DNA of 24,986 nt from Spirochaetaceae bacterium UBA4077 (GTDB lineage: Bacteria > Spirochaetota > Spirochaetia > Treponematales > Rectinemataceae), in assembly GCA_002383375.1 (NCBI GenBank), contig DFYR01000001.1, forward strand, positions 49,270-74,255, in the 5' to 3' direction. Made by a program: the position numbers and the translations under genes. The first letter of the stretch is position 1, and every line of letters starts with the position of its first letter. The notes below the pieces were generated by a model that worked only from the letters and a program-made list of their open reading frames with translations, did no database searches and had not been told where the DNA came from. Shown here one piece after another: positions 6,860 through 12,623 of this stretch.

Positions 6860-8719
6860 ATGAAGAGATTTCGCATTGTAGTAATGGCGCTGCTCGTCCT
6901 GGCGATCGGCATTTTTCCCGCCCTCGCCCAGAGCGCTCCAGCGGAAAAAAGCCTCACGATCACCTTTATCGAAACATCGGACGTTCACGGAGCGATCTAT
7001 CCCTACGACTTCGTCAACGCTAAGCCCATGGCTACCTCGCTGTCTCAAATCGCCAGCCTGATCGCCGAAGAGAGGGCGTCCAACCCCAACCTAGTTCTCC
7101 TAGACGACGGCGATTCCCTCCAGGGTCAGCCTACGGTTTACTATTACAATTTTGAAAAGACCGGAGTCCAGCATATCTGGTCCCAGGCTATGAATTATCT
7201 CGAGTTCGACGCGCTCGGCGTTGGCAACCACGACATAGAAGCGGGACATGCGGTCTACGATAAGCTTTACTCCGAGGTAAAAGCGTCTGTCCTCTGCGCC
7301 AACGCGATCAAGCCCAATGGCGAACCGTATTTCACCCCCTACAAGATCATCGAGAAGGCTGGAGTAAAGATTGCGGTGCTTGGCCTGGTCTCGCCCAAGA
7401 TACCTGACTGGCTCCCCCCCCAGTTCTGGACCGGGATGGAATTCGAGGACATGGTGGAGAGCGCCAAGAAATGGGTACCCCTGATCATGGAAAAGGAAAA
7501 GCCCGACGTATTGGTGGGTCTATTCCACGCCGGAGTCGATTATAGCTATGGCGGCGTGACAAGAGACACTAAGTACAACGAAAACGCCTCTCAGCTGGTA
7601 GCCGAGATGGTGCCGGGCTTCGACATCATCTTCGCGGGTCATGACCATTCGGGGTGGGACGGCCTGGGCTGGGATCCAGCGACCAAGAAAAAGGTAGAGG
7701 TTAAGGATCCCAACGGCAAGACCGTATACATCTACGGAGCGCTCAACGCCGCCCGCAGGGTGCCGGTGGTCAATCTCATGATGGACTGGAACGCCGAAAA
7801 GCAGGCCTGGGACAAGAGGGTCCGGGGCGGTCTGGTGGATATCGGCCAGTACAAGAGCGATCCGGGATTCGAAGCTCAGTTCCAGGGCGGTTTCGACGAG
7901 ATCAAGGCCTGGGTAGACAGGCCTGTGGGCAAGATGGACGCAGTTATAAGCAGTCGGGATTCCATATTCGGCGACTCGGCCTTTGCCGACCTCATCCATC
8001 GCATTCAGCTGGATATCTCCAAGGACCCGGCCATTGGCTTGAAGCCCGCGGATATTTCCTTTGTCGCCCCGCTGTCCATGGACGCCAAGATTCCCACCAG
8101 CAAGGACGGCACCCTCTATGTGCGTGACATGTTCAACCTCTATGTATATGAGAACTTCCTTTACACCATGAGCCTCACTGGCAAGCAGGTAGACGCCTTC
8201 CTGGAATTCTCCTATGCCAACTGGTTCGCCACCATGCCCAACGAGGGCAATCACCTTATCGCGTTCCAGAAGGATAAGGATGGCAAGCTAGTCTTCGATG
8301 CCCGTTACAATACCGCCCAGACCGTTACCAGGTATTATAATTACGATTCGGCAGCGGGGATCAATTATTTCGTGGACGTCACCAAGCCCGTGGGCGACAA
8401 GGTGACAATCACCTCCATGTCCGACGGCAGAGTTTTCAATCCCCAGGCAACCTACACCGTAGCCATCAACTCATACAGGGGTTCGGGCGGCGGCGGTCAC
8501 CTGGAAAAGGGTGCTGGCCTGGACAAGGAGACTATCCGCACCATGAAGCTGGTAAACGGCGCCACTACCAAGGACCTCCGCTTTTTCCTCCTTAAGTGGT
8601 TTGAAGCCCAGACAGAATCGGTGACAGTGTCGCCCATCGGCAACTGGTTTGCCGTGCCGGAGGACCTGGTCAGTATAGGCGTCGCCAACGATTACCCGCT
8701 GTTGTATCCGTCTAAGTAA
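6860..8719 (+). CDS. Secreted 5'-nucleotidase / 2',3'-cyclic-nucleotide phosphodiesterase family protein
   Basis: This is a 619-residue exported metallophosphatase of the UshA/CpdB type. ATG 6860 follows AAGGAG by six bases. The signal peptide ends at Ala-Leu-Ala near residue 23, with no lipobox. The N-terminal calcineurin-like domain shows the metal-binding set: TSDVHG (39-44), DDGDSLQG (82-89), GNHDIE (122-127), a His in FHAG near 222 and GHDHSGW near 258. The C-terminal nucleotide-specificity domain starts near residue 360 and includes the Gly-rich SYRGSGGGGHL segment near 540. Such enzymes dephosphorylate extracellular nucleotides in the periplasm, and here the product would feed the BMP-type importer 1.5 kb away. 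Whether it prefers 5'-nucleotides or 2',3'-cyclic nucleotides cannot be told from motifs. The broad function is secure. Confidence 0.9.
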   Translation: MKRFRIVVMALLVLAIGIFPALAQSAPAEKSLTITFIETSDVHGAIYPYDFVNAKPMATSLSQIASLIAEERASNPNLVLLDDGDSLQGQPTVYYYNFEKTGVQHIWSQAMNYLEFDALGVGNHDIEAGHAVYDKLYSEVKASVLCANAIKPNGEPYFTPYKIIEKAGVKIAVLGLVSPKIPDWLPPQFWTGMEFEDMVESAKKWVPLIMEKEKPDVLVGLFHAGVDYSYGGVTRDTKYNENASQLVAEMVPGFDIIFAGHDHSGWDGLGWDPATKKKVEVKDPNGKTVYIYGALNAARRVPVVNLMMDWNAEKQAWDKRVRGGLVDIGQYKSDPGFEAQFQGGFDEIKAWVDRPVGKMDAVISSRDSIFGDSAFADLIHRIQLDISKDPAIGLKPADISFVAPLSMDAKIPTSKDGTLYVRDMFNLYVYENFLYTMSLTGKQVDAFLEFSYANWFATMPNEGNHLIAFQKDKDGKLVFDARYNTAQTVTRYYNYDSAAGINYFVDVTKPVGDKVTITSMSDGRVFNPQATYTVAINSYRGSGGGGHLEKGAGLDKETIRTMKLVNGATTKDLRFFLLKWFEAQTESVTVSPIGNWFAVPEDLVSIGVANDYPLLYPSK

Positions 8720-8776
8720 GCGCGTACAGCCCTCAGCGCTAATCGGCAGCGGCCGGAAGAAGGAATTCAGCGCGCC

Positions 8777-8813
8777 AGCGGCCGCCCGCTCTTAGAGCGG
8801 GCGGCCGCTTCTT
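8777..8813 (+). terminator. Strong hairpin terminator of the nucleotidase gene
   Basis: A 15-bp perfect GC-rich stem (8777-8791 with 8795-8809) closes a TTA loop, followed by TTCTTC. It lies 57 nt after the stop codon. The T run is interrupted, but the stem is very stable. The remaining bases up to 8903 show no gene or clear signal. Confidence 0.75.
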
Positions 8814-8903
8814 CATGCCGACAGGACTGTCGAAACGACGCCGCATCGGTCCACTTATCCGCCTACCAGCCTGCTGCGCTTCTCCGCTTAACTCGATTTT
8901 CCC

Positions 8904-8932
8904 TTGCTTTAATCCCGGGACAGCATTATTTT
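8904..8932 (+). promoter_or_regulatory. Promoter of the small heat shock gene
   Basis: TTGCTT (8904-8909) and TATTTT (8927-8932) are 17 bp apart and predict a start near 8939, giving a leader of about 114 nt. No CIRCE element (TTAGCACTC and its inverse) is present. Confidence 0.5.
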
Positions 8933-8943
8933 ATCTACATAAA

Positions 8944-9052
8944 GGCCTACCTGCCCGAATAGGGAGGCCCCGCCGCGAAGGGCTTCGCGCCGCCGGCGGA
9001 TCGTACAGGGAATGCGCATAAAGGCATTCCGGTTTTCCTTGAGGAGGAAAGC
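8944..9052 (+). promoter_or_regulatory. Multi-hairpin leader, candidate RNA thermometer
   Basis: Four consecutive hairpins can be drawn: GGCCT/AGGCC (8944-8969), CGCGAAG/CTTCGCG (8974-8989), GGAATGC/GCATTCC (9009-9030) and a last one at 9032-9052. In the last, TTTTCCT (9033-9039) faces AGGAAAG (9045-9051), closed by G9032-C9052, with a 5-nt loop. It covers part of the Shine-Dalgarno GAGGAGG (9041-9047) and ends at the base before the ATG. A short U-rich strand facing the Shine-Dalgarno of an Hsp20 gene is the layout of fourU and ROSE thermosensors. Confidence 0.5.
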
Positions 9053-9631
9053 ATGAAAGGCAATAGAACTTACGTAGACATCGGTTCCATCCTCGACGAC
9101 GTTTTCGAGGCTGCCAAAGATTTTGGAGAAAAAATGAAAGAATTCGGCGCCAACCCCGAAGGCTGCGGCCCCGATCCCATGGGTGCCTGGCGCCGGGGCG
9201 CCGAGGCTCAAGGCGGAGCCTCCGGCGGTGCATGGTTCGAATCCGGCGGGGACGAAAACGCCGACTACTACCCCAATTTTTCCTATCCCCCCATGAACGT
9301 CTACCTGACCCCCGAGCGGAGTATTGTATTCGAGTTCGCGGTGGCCGGCTTTGAGGAGAAAAATATCAGTCTTTCCTTCCAGGGCGACTACATGGTATTT
9401 TCCGCCCGGATCGAGCTGGAGCAGCCGCAAGAAGGCATTCGCTATTTTAAGCGCAGACTCAAGCTCAAGGACATTGAAAAGCAGAAGTACTACGTTCCTG
9501 CCGACAAGTTCGACCAGGAAAAGGTCAAGGCTGTATTCAAGAACGGCATTCTTAAAGTGACAGTGCCGCCCAAGGAAGTCACCGAATCCAATGAAGGCAT
9601 CAAGATCGAGATTATCAGGGAAGGCGAGTAA
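9053..9631 (+). CDS. Small heat shock protein, Hsp20/alpha-crystallin family
   Basis: This 192-residue cytoplasmic holdase-type chaperone has its alpha-crystallin domain at about residues 75-190. It carries the hallmark KNGILKVTVPP near 163-173, which matches the family's GxL motif, and a final strand ending in IKIEIIREGE. The N-terminal 75 residues are Gly/Ala-rich and of low complexity apart from an opening amphipathic segment (DVFEAAKDFGEKMKEFG). Such variable N-terminal arms are normal for oligomerising sHSPs, though this one is longer than usual. ATG 9053 follows GAGGAGG. It appears to be transcribed alone, between its own promoter and a terminator at 9671. The leader suggests temperature control of translation. 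Confidence 0.88.
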   Translation: MKGNRTYVDIGSILDDVFEAAKDFGEKMKEFGANPEGCGPDPMGAWRRGAEAQGGASGGAWFESGGDENADYYPNFSYPPMNVYLTPERSIVFEFAVAGFEEKNISLSFQGDYMVFSARIELEQPQEGIRYFKRRLKLKDIEKQKYYVPADKFDQEKVKAVFKNGILKVTVPPKEVTESNEGIKIEIIREGE

Positions 9632-9670
9632 GAAATCCCTTAAGGATACCTAAAGCAGGCACCGAATCCC

Positions 9671-9707
9671 GCCCCGGAGCGCAGCTGCGACCGGGGCCTC
9701 GAATTTT
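9671..9707 (+). terminator. Terminator of the small heat shock gene
   Basis: GCCCCGG (9671-9677) pairs with CCGGGGC (9691-9697). The 13-nt loop holds the self-complementary CGCAGCTGCG. A short T run (9704-9707) follows. Confidence 0.6.
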
Positions 9708-9734
9708 GCCAATAGCTATGATATTTTCTCATTC

Positions 9735-10529
9735 ATGCGCCCGCTAGCAGAAATTACCCGCCTGGAAGCCAAGGCAATCAGATACGTTTTGATGGACATC
9801 GACGACACCCTCACCACCGAAGGCAAGCTGCCCGCCGAAAGCTACGCGGCGCTCTGGCGCCTGCACGAGGCCGACTTGATCGTGGTGCCTATAACCGGCA
9901 GGCCTGCGGGCTGGTGCGACCTCATTACGCGCCAGTGGCCTGTGGACGGTGTGGTAGGCGAAAACGGCGCATTTGTCTACTGGGAGGAGCCGGGAACCCG
10001 CCGCATGAGGAGCATACATCACCCTAACGCTGTCCGTAGTGACACACCGTCCCTTGCCCGGGCCATGGAGCGGGCGATGCGCGAAGTGCCCGGTTGCAGA
10101 CCTGCCCGCGACCAGTTCGCGAGGTTGTACGATATCGCCATCGATTTCGCTGAGGAAGAGCCTGTCCTTCCCCTATCGGCGGCGATGAAGATAAAGGAAA
10201 TCTGCGAAGAGGAAGGGCTCAAGGCCAAGGTGAGCTCCATCCACGTTAACGCGTGGATGGGCGATTACGACAAGCTCGACATGGCGCAGCGATATCTGGC
10301 CGAGCGCTTCGGATACGACGACGAGCGCGACAGGGCATCGGTGCTGTTCGCGGGGGATTCGCCCAACGACGAGCCCATGTTCGCCCATTTCCCCATGGCC
10401 TGCGGCGTCGCTAACGTTGCGCGATATCAAGGCATCATGAAGCGATATCCTACCTTCGTCGCCTCCAGAGAGGGCGGGGCCGGATTCGCGGAGATCGCCG
10501 CCGCGGTGATCTCGAAACGGAAAGAATAA
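9735..10529 (+). CDS. HAD-superfamily (class IIB-like) phosphatase
   Basis: This 264-residue cytoplasmic hydrolase has motif I DIDDTLT (residues 21-27) with the nucleophile and acid/base aspartates, motif II threonine in PITGRP (52-57), a motif III lysine probably in GDYDKLD near 174-180, and motif IV FAGDSPNDEPMF near 205-216. The region between motifs II and III is long enough for a type IIB cap, as in Cof-type, sucrose-phosphate and mannosyl-3-phosphoglycerate phosphatases. A sugar phosphate is the likely kind of substrate, but none can be named. There is no Shine-Dalgarno before ATG 9735. A TATGAT hexamer ends 12 bases before the start, so the mRNA could be leaderless. The next gene starts 23 bp downstream and is probably co-transcribed. 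Confidence 0.82.
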   Translation: MRPLAEITRLEAKAIRYVLMDIDDTLTTEGKLPAESYAALWRLHEADLIVVPITGRPAGWCDLITRQWPVDGVVGENGAFVYWEEPGTRRMRSIHHPNAVRSDTPSLARAMERAMREVPGCRPARDQFARLYDIAIDFAEEEPVLPLSAAMKIKEICEEEGLKAKVSSIHVNAWMGDYDKLDMAQRYLAERFGYDDERDRASVLFAGDSPNDEPMFAHFPMACGVANVARYQGIMKRYPTFVASREGGAGFAEIAAAVISKRKE

Positions 10530-10552
10530 GCATTCTCCAAGAGAGAGCGATT

Positions 10553-11476
10553 ATGCGCATCAGCGTCCTTGTCGAAAACGAATCCTTCCGCCCGGAGCTG
10601 CAGGCTGAGCATGGCCTGTCGCTCTACATCGAGGTACCGGGCGTTGCGAAGCCGGGCCTTGCGAAGCAGGGTGCTGCAAAACAGGATTATTCGAATCCGG
10701 TCGCAGCGGAAGAAAGCCGCGGCGGCGCCGGGGGAAAGACCATACTCCTCGACGCCGGACAGAAGGAGCTCTTCGCCCAAAACGCGAAGCTCATGGGCTG
10801 CGACCTGGCGGCGGTAGATTTCGCCGTGCTCTCTCACGGCCACAGCGACCACGCCGGCGGCCTGCCCCTTTTTAGGATCTTAAACCCCAGAGCACCGGTA
10901 TTCATGGCCAAGGCCGCCAGAAAACCCAATTATATCCGCCGCTGCGGCGTACTCTTTTTCAATGTGGGTATTCCCAGGGACTTCACCTCCGATCCAGGCA
11001 CCGTCCTTTTATCGGAGGATACGGAAATTTTCCCCGGAGTGCACGCGGTGACCAGCATACGGCAGAAATCACCCTATCTCACATCCAGCACGAATCTCTA
11101 TATGCGCAAAGGACTCTGGTTCGCCAAGGACGATTTTTCCCACGAACTGGCCCTGGTCGTCAATTTGGGCGAATGCAGTTTCGTCTTCAGTTCCTGCTCT
11201 CACCTCGGCCTACATGACATCATGGCCGCCATCGCTGAAAAGGGCTTACTAAAAAAGGAAAGCCACGTCTTCGCCGGCATGCACCTATACCTGGCCATGA
11301 AGGGCACATCCGAATCTCCGGAAATCCTGGACCGCTTCGCGGAAGCGTTGCGCGCCTTCGAAGGCAGCACGTATTACACCGGCCACTGCACGGGAAAGGA
11401 AGCCTTCGACCGGCTTAAGGTCAAATTAGGCGAAAGGCTGCAGAGCATGCACTGCGGAGACGTTTTCGTTTTCTGA
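10553..11476 (+). CDS. Metallo-beta-lactamase-fold hydrolase
   Basis: This 307-residue protein has the metal-binding motif SHGHSDHAGG (residues 94-103), a later FSSCSHLGLHDI with another ligand histidine near 220, and a closing TGHCTG segment near 280. This set and the short C-terminal GDVFVF resemble the MJ0301-type branch annotated as dihydropterin/RFA-phosphate synthase-like proteins, whose true reactions are mostly unknown. Residues 29-60 form a charged, Ala/Gly/Lys-rich insert between the first two beta strands, with three copies of a five-residue unit. ATG 10553 has a purine-rich AAGAGAGAG upstream. It lies 23 bp after the HAD gene, probably in one operon. Confidence 0.82.
   Translation: MRISVLVENESFRPELQAEHGLSLYIEVPGVAKPGLAKQGAAKQDYSNPVAAEESRGGAGGKTILLDAGQKELFAQNAKLMGCDLAAVDFAVLSHGHSDHAGGLPLFRILNPRAPVFMAKAARKPNYIRRCGVLFFNVGIPRDFTSDPGTVLLSEDTEIFPGVHAVTSIRQKSPYLTSSTNLYMRKGLWFAKDDFSHELALVVNLGECSFVFSSCSHLGLHDIMAAIAEKGLLKKESHVFAGMHLYLAMKGTSESPEILDRFAEALRAFEGSTYYTGHCTGKEAFDRLKVKLGERLQSMHCGDVFVF
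10640..10684 (+). repeat. Three in-frame 15-bp tandem repeats inside the MBL-fold gene
   Basis: Units GGCGTTGCGAAGCCG, GGCCTTGCGAAGCAG and GGTGCTGCAAAACAG encode GVAKP, GLAKQ and GAAKQ. The first two differ at 2 of 15 positions, so the expansion looks recent, and the third has diverged further. Confidence 0.75.
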
Positions 11477-11556
11477 TTTTTTAACTCCAAGCGCTTCGGT
11501 TCGGCGTGCATCGGTAGGGCCTAGGGAATCAACAACCTCGCAGCAAGCCGAAGAGC

Positions 11557-11622
11557 ATGAAACTCGCCGGCAAATTAAGCCGTAAGGCGCGCGCCAAAGG
11601 CAGAACCGTGCGCTATAAATAG
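11557..11622 (+). CDS. Possible 21-residue very basic peptide
   Basis: A small ORF lies in the 187-bp gap between the MBL and lipase genes. It starts at ATG 11557, with a weak purine stretch (CCGAAGAG) before it, and stops at TAG 11620-11622. The peptide has eight Lys/Arg plus Ala, Gly and Leu, and ends in GRTVRYK. The frame is open back to 11518 without another start, and that part is also basic and Pro/Ser-rich. It could be a genuine small RNA- or ribosome-binding peptide, an upstream ORF for the lipase gene, or chance. I do not recognise a family. Confidence 0.25.
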   Translation: MKLAGKLSRKARAKGRTVRYK

Positions 11623-11650
11623 GCTATACCGTATAGACTCATCGATACTG

Positions 11651-11656
11651 TATACT
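11651..11656 (+). promoter_or_regulatory. -10 box close to the lipase start
   Basis: TATACT (5 of 6) ends seven bases before ATG 11664. Transcription would begin at or next to the start codon, and no Shine-Dalgarno is present. No convincing -35 box was found. Confidence 0.35.
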
Positions 11657-11663
11657 TTTAGTT

Positions 11664-12587
11664 ATGAAGTTTCTTCTTCGATCAAGTCGGGCCGCGGTCT
11701 TCGCCCTCGCAATTCTTCTCTCGGCCTCAGCCACCGCCGGAGCCCAAAATCCCGCCAGCGCGACGCTCGGTTCCCACGGCTTCGACATTTCGATCGAGGA
11801 ACTCTGCGACCTGCTTTCGCTTCAGCGTTCAGTGCGCCTCGATATCCCGGCGAAAATCGAAGCCGATTGGTCAGAGCGACTCCAGAAGCTTAAGGTCAGG
11901 GATCTCGAGAAGAGCGAAAACCGCTATGCCTACGCCCTCGACACCCAGCGCGGGCGCCAGATAATCGCCATCCGCGGAACCGCAAACCTGGCGAACGCCC
12001 TCCTCGACCTGGAATCCTGGAAGGACCTAAGCCCGGTGCTTGGAATAAAGCTGCACCACGGATTCGAAAAAGCGGCATCCATCGTATTCGAGGATGCCCG
12101 GCAATTCCTCGATTTCAAGCTGCCAGTCATCGTATGCGGGCATTCCTTGGGAGCGGCTGAAGCGATAATCCTGGGGATGCTGCTCAGCAAGGCAGGGTAC
12201 AGGGTGGAGAAGATACTCGCTTCGGGACCTCCCAAGGTGACCGACGCCAAGGGCGTCGCCGCCTATGCGAACCTGCCGGTCGTTCTCGTGACCTCAGCTT
12301 TCGATCCGGTTCCTTTCCTGCCGCCCGCCCTGTTCTATCCCAGCCAGCCCTTCGTCCAGTGGGGACCGCTTCTCATGCTGCTGGACGGACCTTACGCTAC
12401 CGTGGCTTCCCCTCGGTTCTACGATGAGATCAGCCCGGCGTTCAAGGAAGCGAAGCAGTATTCAGAGCACTTCGATGTGGTCGATCACAGGGTATGGACC
12501 TACTACGACAGGGCTCTGGAGAAGATGAAAGGCATCGAGTTCGTACCCTTCGACGAATGGCCGATGAAAGCGGTACCGCGAAAATAA
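11664..12587 (+). CDS. Secreted class 3 lipase-family alpha/beta hydrolase
   Basis: This 307-residue exported hydrolase has a signal peptide ending at Ala-Gly-Ala near residue 27. The nucleophile elbow is GHSLGAA (159-165, Ser161). The likely acid is Asp214 in SAFDPVPF and the likely base is His275 in VVDHRVW, which gives the Ser-Asp-His triad in the family's order and spacing. The oxyanion-side strand IIAIRGTA (100-107) is the usual xxFRGT motif of Lipase_3 proteins. Substrates in the family are glycerides or phospholipids, and the exact one here is unknown. It should act in the periplasm or outside the cell. It stands alone between the MBL gene and a convergent phosphorylase gene, and the 36-bp gap after it has no clear terminator. 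Confidence 0.82.
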   Translation: MKFLLRSSRAAVFALAILLSASATAGAQNPASATLGSHGFDISIEELCDLLSLQRSVRLDIPAKIEADWSERLQKLKVRDLEKSENRYAYALDTQRGRQIIAIRGTANLANALLDLESWKDLSPVLGIKLHHGFEKAASIVFEDARQFLDFKLPVIVCGHSLGAAEAIILGMLLSKAGYRVEKILASGPPKVTDAKGVAAYANLPVVLVTSAFDPVPFLPPALFYPSQPFVQWGPLLMLLDGPYATVASPRFYDEISPAFKEAKQYSEHFDVVDHRVWTYYDRALEKMKGIEFVPFDEWPMKAVPRK

Positions 12588-12623
12588 GGCAGGAGGAGAC
12601 GGCTTCTTAAATCGATTGTTTGG

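Noticed and set aside
8815..9021. 68-codon plus-strand ORF upstream of the heat shock gene
   Set aside because: It has no ribosome site, overlaps the predicted promoter and leader hairpins, and has no family resemblance.
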